32,675 nucleotides of DNA from Deltaproteobacteria bacterium (GTDB lineage Bacteria > Desulfobacterota > Syntrophobacteria > Syntrophobacterales > Syntrophobacteraceae), in the NCBI GenBank assembly GCA_021813685.1, contig JAKAJS010000279.1:1-32675 (forward strand), in the 5' to 3' direction. The notes under the pieces are model-generated. The model saw only the letters and a program-made list of their open reading frames with translations, was not told the DNA's origin and made no database searches. Below, piece by piece: positions 1 through 8,066 of the stretch. Each line of letters starts with the position of its first letter. Position 1 is the first letter of the stretch. The translations under genes and the position numbers were made by a program.

Positions 1-1
1 C

Positions 2-235
2 TGGGGGATTCCCAGGATACTGGTGATGGATGGCAATTACCGCAACAGTTCCCAGCTATACCTGCGACACGAATTCGAAGGCATGCCCCTGGAGCCCGAA
101 TACTGCCGAAGAACCCTGGAGCACATCTATTCCTTGTGGGGGCGCCCGGTCTATCTTGAGACGATCAGTCCCGAGACCTCCCGGAAACTGATCTATACCG
201 TGGACCAGGACGGAGCACAGCTCATCGAGGGATAG
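2..235 (+). CDS. spoVR: SpoVR family protein, C-terminal end (partial)
   Basis: The frame is open from base 2 and ends at TAG 233-235, so only about the last 77 residues are present and the gene starts outside the window. Seen: an ILVMDGNYRN stretch, then YLRHEFEG, and a LWGRPVYLET segment. This order matches the extreme C terminus of the SpoVR/YcgB family (VDGNYRN...LYLRH...LWGRPVHLET). In Bacillus SpoVR takes part in spore cortex formation. In many non-sporulating bacteria the homologue sits with a PrkA-type kinase and a YeaH/YhbH protein and is linked to stress or stationary phase; those partners would lie upstream, out of view. The next gene is convergent and only 11 bp away. Confidence 0.85.
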   Translation, partial: WGIPRILVMDGNYRNSSQLYLRHEFEGMPLEPEYCRRTLEHIYSLWGRPVYLETISPETSRKLIYTVDQDGAQLIEG

Positions 236-246
236 GCGCAACATTG

Positions 247-1491
247 TCAATCGAGTTGTGCCTCCGATTCCGCCCGGGAAAAATGAGGCTGGAGCATACG
301 CGAGAGGCCGGGAAGCCTGAGCGAAAAAACCACCGCTCCCAGGGCGCAAAGACAGGCGCCTGCAACCAGGGTGTCCCGAACCCCGATTTTGGCGGCAAGA
401 CTCCCGGCGAGAAGACTGCCAAACGGCATGACACCCATAAACGACATTGCGTAAAGGCTCATCACCCGCCCCCGTTTGTCCTCGTCTACGACCGTCTGAA
501 TGATCGTGTTGCTCGAAGCGATGTGTGTCATCATGGAAAAGCCGGTAAAAAAGACAAACAGGGCGCACAGCGTGAAGGTGTGTGAGAGGGCGAAGGCGCA
601 AAGGGTCAGGGCAAAAAAACCTACGGCCAGGGGAATGAGTTTTATGAGACCGTGAGCGTTTTTGCGCGAGGCAAGGTAGAGCGTTCCTCCAATCGCCCCC
701 ATTCCCGAAAAGGACATGAGAAGGCCGTAGGTATTGGCGTCCCCGTGCAGAATGTCTTTGGCAAAGGCGGGCATGACCACCATGTAAGGCGCCCCGGCGA
801 GGGCGAACACCGCCAGCATGGCCAGAAGTCCGAGGATCGGTTTGAACTCTACCGCATAGACGACGGCTTCGCGGAATTCACCCAGGACCCGGCCGTTTTT
901 CCTTCGGCCTTCCTTTTTCGGAACGCGGATGGCCTGAAGAGCGGCGAGAACGGCCAGAAAGCTGATGGCGTTTACCAGAAAGCAGACCCCCTCGCCGAAA
1001 GCGGAGATGAGCAGCCCTGCGATCGAGGGCCCGATGAAACGGGCGCAGTTAAACATAGCGGAACTGAGCGCTATGGCGTTTCCCAGGTCGTCCCTGTTTT
1101 CGACCATCGCGAGCACGAACGCCTGCCGCACCGGAATATCGAAGGCGTAAATGGTTCCCATGAGTATACTGAGCGCGATGATCTCCCAGGGCCTGATGCA
1201 ATGGGCGAGCACCAGCGCGGCAAGAACAAAGGCCTGCACCATCGCGGTCGTCTGAATCCAGAGCAGCAACCCTTTGCGTTCGAACCTGTCGGCCACAACC
1301 CCGGCGAAGGGCCCCAGAAAAAGTGTTGGAATCTGGTTGCAGAAAGCAACCGTACCCAGAAGAAGAGTTGAGCCGGTGAGTCGATACACCAGCCAGCTGA
1401 GCGCCACCTGCTGGATCCATGTGCCGATCAGGGATATCCCCTGGCCAAAGAAAAAAAGGCGATAGTTCCTGTAGCGGAAGGCGCGGAACAT
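247..1491 (-). CDS. MFS transporter, EntS-like exporter (MFS_3 type)
   Basis: Predicted 12-helix inner-membrane permease of about 414 residues. Seen: an N-terminal FRYRNYRLFFFGQGISLIG segment, a first cytoplasmic loop with VADRFERK (the MFS motif A, D-R/K-x-x-R-K pattern), and alternating hydrophobic segments throughout. The N-terminal signature RNYR-LFF-GQ-IS-IGTW is typical of the enterobactin-exporter-like MFS branch, so drug or metabolite efflux is the likely role; the substrate cannot be read from sequence. The frame extends to 1554 (ATG at 1551), but no Shine-Dalgarno precedes that start, and homologues normally begin right at the MFRAFRYRNYR segment, so the ATG at 1491 is preferred. 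The gene is convergent with the spoVR fragment. Confidence 0.88.
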   Translation of the reverse strand: MFRAFRYRNYRLFFFGQGISLIGTWIQQVALSWLVYRLTGSTLLLGTVAFCNQIPTLFLGPFAGVVADRFERKGLLLWIQTTAMVQAFVLAALVLAHCIRPWEIIALSILMGTIYAFDIPVRQAFVLAMVENRDDLGNAIALSSAMFNCARFIGPSIAGLLISAFGEGVCFLVNAISFLAVLAALQAIRVPKKEGRRKNGRVLGEFREAVVYAVEFKPILGLLAMLAVFALAGAPYMVVMPAFAKDILHGDANTYGLLMSFSGMGAIGGTLYLASRKNAHGLIKLIPLAVGFFALTLCAFALSHTFTLCALFVFFTGFSMMTHIASSNTIIQTVVDEDKRGRVMSLYAMSFMGVMPFGSLLAGSLAAKIGVRDTLVAGACLCALGAVVFSLRLPGLSRMLQPHFSRAESEAQLD

Positions 1492-1598
1492 GTTTTTCAC
1501 CCGGCCTGAACCCCGCGATTTGCAACCGTCCACTTCCAAATTCCAATTCATCAAAGGGTCTGAGAAAATGACCCGTAAGCATACTCGATACCGGGTAA

Positions 1599-1625
1599 GA
1601 TGAACAGGATGAACAGGATGAACAG
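1599..1625. repeat. Three tandem copies of a 9-bp unit (gatgaacag)
   Basis: Units at 1599-1607, 1608-1616 and 1617-1625 are identical. They lie just upstream of the MFS gene in a non-coding stretch. The 9-bp period keeps any reading frame open. Nothing suggests translation. Confidence 0.9.
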
Positions 1626-1723
1626 CAAATAGTTGAAAGAATGCGAAATCCTGTAATCCTGTCCAAGTTTAGTGCTCCCCGGCGGCAAGCACAGTTCCCT
1701 GTGAGAAATCCAAGCCCCTCTGG

Positions 1724-1759
1724 GTCCTATAAGTCCTATAGGTCCCATGGGTCCTATAG
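1724..1759. repeat. Four tandem copies of a degenerate 9-bp unit (gtcctatag)
   Basis: Units start at 1724, 1733, 1742 and 1751: gtcctataa, gtcctatag, gtcccatgg, gtcctatag. The array lies about 100 bp from the other 9-bp array. The remainder of 1555-1914 shows no convincing gene, promoter or terminator. Confidence 0.88.
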
Positions 1760-1914
1760 TTTCTTTGATCCCGTGGAGTTTTTCCCCCGGGAGGTGCGGC
1801 GGCTTCTCCTTTTAGCCTTATACTTGGGGGCAGGATCGACTGTCGGCCCCGGTCGAAGGGTTTCAAGGAAGAGTCCTGGCCTTTTTGCCTCAAATCAGGG
1901 AAGAAAACAGATGA

Positions 1915-2235
1915 GATACCTCCGTTCGAGACATCATTAGATCGCTTTCCATGCTCGGCGAGAGGGGGCAGGATGCAAAGCAGGTCGTGCTGGTATCCCT
2001 TGGTGGCGATGCGAGGATCCCGGGGCTGGTAACTGCGGAGCAGGTCTCTTCCATACAGGCAGCATGCAACGACGCTACAATGGTGGCCGTGTACATTCCC
2101 TTCAGCTATCAGTTGGGCGGATTCACCGTTTTTGTCCCGCGCAATTTACTGCAGAAAGTCGACATATCGGCTCCGCAGGCGATGGAGATTATACTTTCGG
2201 CCGCAATGGCCAAAGGACAAACCGGGGTCGGGTAA
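1915..2235 (+). pseudogene. DUF502-like membrane protein, C-terminal fragment
   Basis: The readable frame starts after a stop at 1912-1914 and ends at 2235; the first ATG is at 1951. The peptide carries KQVVLVSL, then a GLVTAEQ segment, then VAVYIPFSYQLGGFTVFVPR and a DISAPQAMEIILSA tail. That order resembles the C-terminal half of DUF502 proteins (VVLVEYPR...GFVT...VFVPTTPNPTSGFLLFVPR...S.E.AL..I.SGG). Full DUF502 proteins are about 200 residues with N-terminal membrane helices. Those helices are absent here, no Shine-Dalgarno precedes the ATG, and the region upstream is repeat-rich non-coding DNA. I infer a 5'-truncated relic; a short but functional gene is the alternative. Confidence 0.5.
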
Positions 2236-2260
2236 ACGGCAGAATGCTGTATTCTTGGTT

Positions 2261-3343
2261 CTACAGTTTTTTGCGCGGCTCTGTTTCACGATTGGGAACT
2301 GGTTCCTTCCCGCTCCCTTTATCATTGAGAATGTCTTCGACGTAGAGCATCCGTATCAGTACCATGGCGGCAGCGGTGACCGGTGTTGCCACCACCGCCC
2401 CGAGTATGCCGTAGGACATGCCCAGGGTGATTACCGCAAGGGTGAGAAGCGGTGGAAGGTAAACAGTTCTGCTCTGTATCATGGGGGAGGCGATGTAGCC
2501 TTCCACGATATGTATGCCAATGTAGAGAAGGATCACGTAGAAACCCTGGAGAGGATTGTTTGCCATTGCGATCACAATGGCCGGAAATGCAGACAGGATC
2601 GGGCCAACAATCGGTATGGCGGTGAGAAGGCCGGCCAAGATCCCCAGAACCAGGGCGAGGGGTACGTTCAGCAGGTAGAGGCCGACCGCGGAAAGGACGC
2701 CGACCATGCTCATGTCGATCAGAACCCCCACCAGCCACCATCTAAGCGTATGCCCCACCTGGTCGAGCACTTCGCGAGCCCGCTCTCGTCTGGTCGGAGG
2801 AATCAGCTTTATTATGCCTTCTATGTAAATTTCGGGGCTGACCGCCATGAAAATGGCGAAAAGCAAGACAATTATGGGGCTAACCACTACCCAGATGGTC
2901 GAAGAAAGAAACCCCGCAGCCGTTCCCATAATCTTGGTGATGCCCGTACTCGGTTTTGCAGCTCCCGCCTTCGGCACGCTCAGGACTTTCCCGATCGCGC
3001 TGTGGCGAAGCCAGCTTTGCGCCTTCTCATAATCGCCGGGAAGCGCCTCGAAGAACTTGTGTCCCTGGTCGGCAACTCTAGGGCCTATGAGGTAACCACC
3101 CAGCCCGGCAAGGCAAATCGAAGCGACCACTACAAGCAAAATGGATAAAACGATGGGGAGTCCGGTGTATTGGCGTGCTTTTTCGGCAAGCGCCCGCAAG
3201 AGAATGGCCAGAAGAAGTCCGGTAAAAAGAAGCAGGAGCACAACCCTCGTGAACCAGAGCAGCATAATGCCCAGAGCGAATGCACAGGATAAGCCGAGTA
3301 CTATCAAAGCGCGCGAAACGAACCATCTGTTTTCAACGTTCAT
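2261..3343 (-). CDS. AI-2E family transporter (PerM/TqsA-like permease)
   Basis: A 360-residue polytopic inner-membrane protein. Seen: an N-terminal pair of helices with WFTRVVLLLLFTGLLLAILL, a central soluble stretch (about residues 80-140), and the family's conserved C-terminal block with WWLVGVLIDMSMVG, then LLTAIPIVGPILS, then a VEGYIASPMIQ-type segment followed by SYGILGAVVATPV. These match the AI-2E transporter family (PF01594), whose members export AI-2, act as Na+/H+ antiporters or have unknown substrates. GGAG lies about 6 nt before the ATG at 3343, supporting this start. The gene is isolated, with unrelated relics on both sides, so context gives no substrate. Confidence 0.9.
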   Translation of the reverse strand: MNVENRWFVSRALIVLGLSCAFALGIMLLWFTRVVLLLLFTGLLLAILLRALAEKARQYTGLPIVLSILLVVVASICLAGLGGYLIGPRVADQGHKFFEALPGDYEKAQSWLRHSAIGKVLSVPKAGAAKPSTGITKIMGTAAGFLSSTIWVVVSPIIVLLFAIFMAVSPEIYIEGIIKLIPPTRRERAREVLDQVGHTLRWWLVGVLIDMSMVGVLSAVGLYLLNVPLALVLGILAGLLTAIPIVGPILSAFPAIVIAMANNPLQGFYVILLYIGIHIVEGYIASPMIQSRTVYLPPLLTLAVITLGMSYGILGAVVATPVTAAAMVLIRMLYVEDILNDKGSGKEPVPNRETEPRKKL

Positions 3344-3377
3344 TCGTATCTCCGGTTTATATATTATAATCCAGTAT

Positions 3378-3944
3378 TTAAAACGATAAGAATCGGCCGG
3401 GCCGCTCGAAAGATCGGGAGTGTGGATAGAAGAGGGGTTTTTGTGAGTCTGCCCAGCCCGGTTTTGGGGCGCGCGACACGGTCTTTCGCCCTACAAGGTT
3501 ATTTTCGCGAAGGACCTCTTTAATGGGACGAAACCGGAAGCGCAGGCCGTTCATCAGGTGCTCGGCGCAGAAACTGTACGCATGCTGGCATCCTCGCGAT
3601 GTCTGTATGAAAGCCCTGTTGAAATAGCACCTGGTGTTGACAAGATCGTATCGAGGAAGCGGCAGGCCCGCCAGCGAATGGAGTCTGGTCGCCTTGTAGA
3701 TGCCCTGAAGGCGTCCGTTTGTAAGGTTCTCCAGGACCTTGGGCATAACGAGTTCGGCTTCACCGACAACGACGGCGTCTGCGTGCTCCAAAGCCTCCGT
3801 GGGCATAAAGCTCGGGTGGACGCCGCCCATAATCACCTTGACTCCCCGTTTGCGGAAAACATCTGCAACCTGATAGCCCCGCCTGACATAGCAGGTCATG
3901 GAGGAGATCCCCACCGGTTCCGCCTTCAGATAGGATGCCCCCCG
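3378..3944 (-). pseudogene. B12-binding radical SAM protein, disrupted fragment
   Basis: Reads from about 3944 (no start codon with ribosome-binding site; stop near 3969) down to 3378. Seen: a cobalamin-domain C-terminal part (VGISSMTC, FRKRGVKVIMGGVHPSFMP, EALEHADAVVVGEAE), then the start of a radical SAM domain (QTSRGCQHAYSFC). The first half of the B12 domain and nearly all of the SAM barrel are missing; family members are usually 450-600 residues. The [4Fe-4S] motif should be CxxxCxxC, but the middle Cys is Tyr (codon TAC, one base from TGC). Recognisable homology stops near 3490, after which the tail is unrelated. The gene is clearly dead; the original substrate cannot be told. Confidence 0.72.
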
Positions 3945-4004
3945 CCGGGTTGGCTGCCCTCGGGTTGGCTACAGTTTGCAGATCGCCTCGTTCAGCGGAT
4001 CTGT

Positions 4005-4253
4005 CTAGGAGGGGAAAAACTGTTGCAGGCTGGAATAGCCGTTTGCCAGTGCGCTTTTTAGACCGTCGCACGCCTTCCGGTTCAGTTCCACCCACTGCAT
4101 GAGGGCCTTTCGTCCCTCTTCGGGTAGCCAGGGGGTTCCCTTGGAAAGTACGGCCGTCTGATCCCAGATGGCAATGAGGTTGTTCAACGCAATCTCGACA
4201 GAGGCCTTTTGCATATCGATCATTTGCCTGGCCATCCTGAATTGCTGGATCAT
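4005..4253 (-). CDS. Small phasin-like protein
   Basis: An 82-residue, mostly helical protein beginning MIQQFRMARQMIDMQ. The start is fixed by a near-perfect aaggaggg Shine-Dalgarno ending 5-6 nt before the ATG at 4253; the longer frame upstream has no such site. Seen: amphipathic pattern, a single W-D-Q segment (AIWDQTA) and a C-terminal LANGYSSLQQFF. This resembles small phasin-type proteins that coat polyhydroxyalkanoate granules, but the assignment is by character rather than a firm motif. A PHA-synthase-like gene lies about 15 kb away past nuoN, which is mild support. The gene is divergent from the nuo operon. Alternative: an unrelated short helical protein. Confidence 0.5.
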   Translation of the reverse strand: MIQQFRMARQMIDMQKASVEIALNNLIAIWDQTAVLSKGTPWLPEEGRKALMQWVELNRKACDGLKSALANGYSSLQQFFPS

Positions 4254-4465
4254 AAAAATCCCTCCTTGACTTTCGAAGTGAGCGGGGGTGACGGCAGACT
4301 CAAAATTCAAACAGTCTGCGTGAGGCAATGCGGATGAACACATGGCCCGAAACGGGCGGCAAAACGCCCCGTTCGAGATTCTCGGGAAAAGGTAAATCGC
4401 GGTTCTCCCCGCTTCAAGTAAAGGTGAAAAGAAAGATGGCGATTCCCGCACACTCCGGCTCGAAG

Positions 4466-4494
4466 TTGCACCGCAGGGGGCTGCTCCTTATAAT
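4466..4494 (+). promoter_or_regulatory. Likely sigma-70 promoter of the nuo operon
   Basis: A perfect TATAAT at 4489-4494 is preceded, with a 17-bp spacer, by TTGCAC at 4466-4471 (TTG of the -35 conserved). The predicted transcript start near 4501 gives a very short leader before the nuoA Shine-Dalgarno at 4503-4507. Confidence 0.55.
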
Positions 4495-4515
4495 GTCGAT
4501 GCGAGGGAAATGGCG

Positions 4516-4953
4516 ATGAACGCTTCAACCTTTTATGTCCCGATTTTATGGCCTCTGGTCGTCTACGGTGCAGTCGTTATCGCGATGGTGGCGTTCATGC
4601 TCGCTCTTTCCGCCCTGCTCGGACAACGACACAAAAAAGCCCGGGCGACCGAAGAACCCTACGAAGCTGGGATCGTGTCTACGGGATCGGCTCGCATCCG
4701 TTTTCACGCAGGGTTTTATCTCATGGCCATGTTTTTCGTCATCTTCGATCTCGAGGCGGCGTTTCTGTATGCCTATGCGGTGGCGTTTCCAAAACTCGGC
4801 GGGTTGGCCTACGGGGAAATTGCTGTTTTCGTCGCGATCCTGGGCGTTGCACTCTTTTATCTCTGGCGGCTCGGAGCGCTCGACTGGAGCACCCGCGCAC
4901 AGAGGGCAAAAGGAAACCTGAAGTTGACTCGGGCGAAAGGAAGCGGCTGGTGA
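4516..4953 (+). CDS. nuoA: NADH-quinone oxidoreductase subunit A
   Basis: A small membrane subunit of complex I, 145 residues, that with NuoH, J and K forms the heel next to the quinone site. Seen: three hydrophobic segments, the conserved loop EEPYEAGIVSTG with the following RFHAGFYLMAMFFVIFDLEAAFLYA block (YE-GE/G, F..FDLE signature of the ND3 family), and a basic C-terminal tail. ATG codons exist at 4510 and 4516; the gaggg Shine-Dalgarno at 4503-4507 is only 2 nt from the first but 8 nt from the second, so 4516 is preferred. It is the first gene of the operon and overlaps the next gene by 4 bp (GTGA). Confidence 0.96.
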   Translation: MNASTFYVPILWPLVVYGAVVIAMVAFMLALSALLGQRHKKARATEEPYEAGIVSTGSARIRFHAGFYLMAMFFVIFDLEAAFLYAYAVAFPKLGGLAYGEIAVFVAILGVALFYLWRLGALDWSTRAQRAKGNLKLTRAKGSGW

Positions 4954-5402
4954 AAAACGTACGGGATGTTTTGAGAGAAAAGGGTTCGGCGGTTTATTCG
5001 ATAGGGCCCGAGGAAACCGTCTACGATGCGCTGAGGCTTATGGCGGAAAAAAATGTGGCCGCTCTTCCGGTGTTTGAAGGAGATCGACTTGCAGGAATGA
5101 TTTCAGAGCGCGACTATGCGCGCAAGATCATCCTGCATCAAAAGGCCTCGAAGGAGACGAAGGTACGCGAAATCATGACGGTCGAGGTGATCACCGTCAC
5201 CCAGTCGGTCGACCTCGAAGAATGCATGGAGATCTTCACCGAAAAACGTATTCGGCATCTGCCTGTCGTGGAAAACGACCGGGTGATCGGCATCATATCG
5301 ATGGGAGATGTGGTGAAGGGCATTATCGGCCACAAGGAAGATGTCATCGACCAGTTGGAGAGCTACATCAAAGGGCATCACGGAACGCGACGGGAGGCCT
5401 GA
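4950..5402 (+). CDS. Two-CBS-domain protein encoded inside the nuo operon
   Basis: A 150-residue soluble protein made almost wholly of a CBS pair. Seen: CBS1 about residues 10-65 (ETVYDALRLMAEKNVAALPVFEGDRLAGMISERDYARK) and CBS2 about 73-130 (REIMTVEVITVTQ..., RIRHLPVVENDRVIGIISMGDVVK), followed by a short helical tail. CBS pairs bind adenosyl ligands (AMP, ADP, ATP, in some cases NAD(H)) and act as energy or redox sensors. The GTG start at 4950 overlaps the nuoA stop (GTGA) and is preceded by an AGGA site about 8 nt upstream, so translation is probably coupled to nuoA. It is not a standard complex I subunit; regulation of the complex is an inference from position only. Confidence 0.93.
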   Translation: MKNVRDVLREKGSAVYSIGPEETVYDALRLMAEKNVAALPVFEGDRLAGMISERDYARKIILHQKASKETKVREIMTVEVITVTQSVDLEECMEIFTEKRIRHLPVVENDRVIGIISMGDVVKGIIGHKEDVIDQLESYIKGHHGTRREA

Positions 5403-5426
5403 TGGTTTCGATTCGGAGAGCAAACG

Positions 5427-6077
5427 ATGCGCTGGTGGTTTAGCCGTCCCGGCGAAAACGCCCCCAGCTCCAGCCAAACCCGGTTCGAAGATGCGCTCGG
5501 GCAAAACATTCTTTGGAGCCGACTCGAAGACATGGTGGCGTGGGGACGAAAAAACTCCATCTGGCCCTTTAATTTCGGCCTTTCGTGCTGCTATGTCGAA
5601 ATGGCGGGAAGCATCACCAGCCGCTGGGATATAGCCCGTTTCGGCGCCGAAGTCATTCGCGGCACCCCGCGCGAATCCGACCTCATGGTCATTGCCGGCA
5701 CCGTGTTCATAAAATGCGCGCCGATGATCCTGCGCCTCTACGAACAGATGATGGAGCCCCGATGGGTCATCTCCATGGGCTCGTGCGCCAATTCGGGCGG
5801 CATGTACGACATCTACAGCGTCGTGCAGGGGGTGGATAAGATCCTTCCCGTCGATGTGTACGTTCCCGGCTGTCCCCCGTCGCCCTGGGCCTTCATGGAA
5901 GGGCTCACCATGCTCCAGAATGCGGTCGCCTCCGAACGCCGCCCCTTGAGCTGGGTGGTCGGTCCGCAGGACGTCCTCAGGACTCCTCTGCCGTCCAGGA
6001 AAGATTTGAAACGAGATGAGCGGCGAAAGCAAACACGCCTGCCCGATCCGAACGTCACGAAAGGTAGGTTGGGGTGA
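5427..6077 (+). CDS. nuoB: NADH-quinone oxidoreductase subunit B
   Basis: A 216-residue peripheral-arm subunit carrying cluster N2, the last Fe-S centre before quinone. Seen: tandem Cys 54-55 in GLSCCYVEM, Cys 120 in [10 protein letters not shown] and Cys 149 in VPGCPPSP, which is the full ligand set, plus the [16 protein letters not shown] block of the PSST/20 kDa family. The ATG at 5427 has GGAG about 9 nt upstream. The C-terminal residues after the conserved domain are basic, and the last few codons are encoded by a palindromic repeat (6068-6095) that also contains the nuoCD start. The gene follows the CBS gene after 24 bp. Confidence 0.97.
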   Translation: MRWWFSRPGENAPSSSQTRFEDALGQNILWSRLEDMVAWGRKNSIWPFNFGLSCCYVEMAGSITSRWDIARFGAEVIRGTPRESDLMVIAGTVFIKCAPMILRLYEQMMEPRWVISMGSCANSGGMYDIYSVVQGVDKILPVDVYVPGCPPSPWAFMEGLTMLQNAVASERRPLSWVVGPQDVLRTPLPSRKDLKRDERRKQTRLPDPNVTKGRLG

Positions 6078-6095
6078 GCCAAAGCGAACCCCAAC
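6068..6095. repeat. REP-like palindrome at the nuoB/nuoCD junction
   Basis: GTTGGGGT at 6068-6075 pairs with ACCCCAAC at 6088-6095 (perfect 8 bp, 12-nt loop with gagcc...gcga). It encodes the last residues and stop of NuoB and the GTG start and first residues of NuoCD. A near-identical element in the opposite orientation lies at 24739-24765. Confidence 0.85.
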
Positions 6096-7849
6096 ATAAA
6101 AAGGAGCAGGAAACGGCCGGCATTGTAGAGGAACTGAGAAACCGCTTCGGCGCCGACTGTATCGCCGAACAGCCTACCAAGGACGATATCCCGACCGTCT
6201 ATGTGACAAACGAGGGGTTGCACTCCGTTCTGCGCCATCTCAAGACGGAAACCCTCGCCCCCTTTACGATGCTCTTCGACCTTACCGCCGTGGACGAACG
6301 AACCAGGACGCACCGGGAAGGCCTTCCCGAAAGCGACTTCACCGTGGTCTATCACCTGCTCTCCTTCGAGCGCAATGCCGATATTCGGATAAAGACACCC
6401 CTTATCGGGCGAGGCTCCCTTCCCACGATAACCGACCTGTGGCCTTCGGCCGACTGGTACGAACGCGAAGTCTGGGATATGTTCGGGATCATGTTCGAAG
6501 GAAGAGGTACGCTTCGGCGAATTCTTCTGCCTCCCGGCTGGGAAGGCCATCCGCTACGCAAGGAATACCCCGCCCGGGCGACGGAAAACGAGCCCTTCAG
6601 CCTCCCTCCCGCTCGCCGCGAAGAAGCACAGGAAGCCCTGCGGTTCCGCCCCGAACAGTGGGGACTTACCAGCCGGGGCGAAGATACCGACTTCATGTTT
6701 CTAAACCTTGGCCCCCAGCATCCGGGAACCCACGGCGTCTTTCGCATCCTGCTCCAACTCGATGGCGAGGAGATCGTCCATGTCGTGCCGGAGATCGGAT
6801 TCCACCACCGGGGCGCCGAGAAAATGGCAGAGCGCCAGACCTGGCACACCTACATCCCCTATACCGACCGGGTTGACTATCTGGGCGGCGTGATGAACGA
6901 ACTCCCTTACGTTCTTGCCGTGGAAAAGCTCGCCGGAATCGAAGTTCCCGACCGTGTGAAGGTGATCCGCGTGATGATGGCCGAGTTTTTCCGCCTGCAA
7001 AGTCACCTCGTCTGGTACGGGACCTTTGCCCAGGATCTCGGGATGCTCTCCCCCGTTTTCTACACCTTCAACGATCGGGAGCGGATATTCGATATAGTCA
7101 TGGCCGTCATGGGCGGCAGGATGCACCCGATGTGGTTTCGTATCGGAGGGGTCGCCCAGGATCTGCCCGAAGGCTGGGAGGCGATGGTGCGCGACTTTTT
7201 ACCCTACATGCGCCGCCGCCTCAAAGAATATGACTCCATGATCATGGGGAACCGCATTTTCAAGGCGCGCACCCGGGGCATCGGCAGCTATACGCTGGAG
7301 GAAGCCGTCGAGTGGGGCGTTACCGGACCGGGTCTTCGGGCCTGCGGCTTCGAGTGGGACTTCCGTAAAAAACGCCCCTATTCAGGCTACGAGCAGTTCG
7401 AATTCGATGTCCCTACCGCCCAAAACGGCGACTGCTACGCGCGTTCGGTGGTGCGCGTCGAAGAGATGCGCCAGAGCCTTCGCATTATCGAACAGTGTCT
7501 CCACAACATGCCGGCCGGTTCCTACAAGGCGCGCCACCCCCTGACCACTCCGCCCCTCAAGGAACACACGATGCACGACATCGAAACCCTGATCACCCAC
7601 TTCCTGGGGGTAAGCTGGGGCCCGGTGATTCCGGCCGGGGAAGCCTTCGCAGGCATCGAAGCCACCAAAGGATGTAACGGCTACTATCTGATAAGCGACG
7701 GAGACATCCATTCGTACCGAACAAGAATCCGCACCCCGTCTTTTGCGCACCTGCAGATGCTCCCCCTCATCAGCCGCGGATTCATGGTAGCCGATATGAT
7801 GGCCATCCTGGGCAGCATCGACTACGTCATGGCCGACGTAGACCGCTAG
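6074..7849 (+). CDS. nuoCD: NADH-quinone oxidoreductase fused subunit C/D
   Basis: A 591-residue fusion, as in E. coli, forming the connecting part of the peripheral arm and most of the quinone pocket. Seen: the NuoC part (about 1-185) with the [23 protein letters not shown] signature, and the NuoD part (about 208-591) with [16 protein letters not shown], then PEIGFHHRG, then a [10 protein letters not shown] segment and a C-terminal [13 protein letters not shown]. The GTG start at 6074 overlaps the nuoB stop by 4 bp and lies in the palindromic repeat; no strong Shine-Dalgarno is seen, so translation is probably coupled. An alternative internal start is not evident. It is followed by a 217-bp hairpin-rich gap before nuoE. 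Confidence 0.97.
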   Translation: MSQSEPQHKKEQETAGIVEELRNRFGADCIAEQPTKDDIPTVYVTNEGLHSVLRHLKTETLAPFTMLFDLTAVDERTRTHREGLPESDFTVVYHLLSFERNADIRIKTPLIGRGSLPTITDLWPSADWYEREVWDMFGIMFEGRGTLRRILLPPGWEGHPLRKEYPARATENEPFSLPPARREEAQEALRFRPEQWGLTSRGEDTDFMFLNLGPQHPGTHGVFRILLQLDGEEIVHVVPEIGFHHRGAEKMAERQTWHTYIPYTDRVDYLGGVMNELPYVLAVEKLAGIEVPDRVKVIRVMMAEFFRLQSHLVWYGTFAQDLGMLSPVFYTFNDRERIFDIVMAVMGGRMHPMWFRIGGVAQDLPEGWEAMVRDFLPYMRRRLKEYDSMIMGNRIFKARTRGIGSYTLEEAVEWGVTGPGLRACGFEWDFRKKRPYSGYEQFEFDVPTAQNGDCYARSVVRVEEMRQSLRIIEQCLHNMPAGSYKARHPLTTPPLKEHTMHDIETLITHFLGVSWGPVIPAGEAFAGIEATKGCNGYYLISDGDIHSYRTRIRTPSFAHLQMLPLISRGFMVADMMAILGSIDYVMADVDR

Positions 7850-7990
7850 CGGCGGCGGCGTGTCGCCGCTGACAGGTGGCCAAGCCGAAGCGCCGCTACC
7901 TTCGGTGGCGGCGGGGCCATGACGAGATGGCGCCGCGTTGCTTTACGCGGCGCCTGCGGTTCGGTTCGCGGGCGAAAGCCCGCGAGCCGA
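7850..7990. repeat. Hairpin cluster between nuoCD and nuoE
   Basis: Several strong stems lie in this gap. One at 7929-7954 has 9 perfect pairs and an 8-nt loop. One at 7961-7990 has 13 pairs (one G-U) closing a GAAA tetraloop. Smaller GC-rich stems occur within 7850-7912. No T-run follows, so none is a classic terminator. They may set mRNA stability or the ratio of the flanking subunits, or be a mobile repeat. Confidence 0.75.
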
Positions 7991-7995
7991 AATCC

Positions 7996-8031
7996 CGTGG
8001 GGGTGCGGGGGGCACGGCTCCCCGCGCTTTT
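7996..8031 (-). repeat. 36-bp dispersed repeat, copy 1
   Basis: Read on the - strand, this segment matches 14012-14047 on the + strand at 33 of 36 positions. It contains an internal GC stem (gcgggg...ccccgc). The two copies are inverted and bracket nuoE to nuoI. Confidence 0.85.
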
Positions 8032-8066
8032 GCCTTTGCATTTCGCTTTATCGGTAGAGGACAAAA

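Noticed and set aside
234-263. 9-bp stem at the end of the spoVR fragment as a terminator
   Set aside because: Contains a wobble pair, has a 12-nt loop, overlaps the convergent gene and lacks a T-run.
2132-3148. Open frame of 338 codons on the + strand over the AI-2E permease
   Set aside because: His/Asp/Arg-rich, no domain and no ribosome-binding site; it is antisense to a clear membrane protein.
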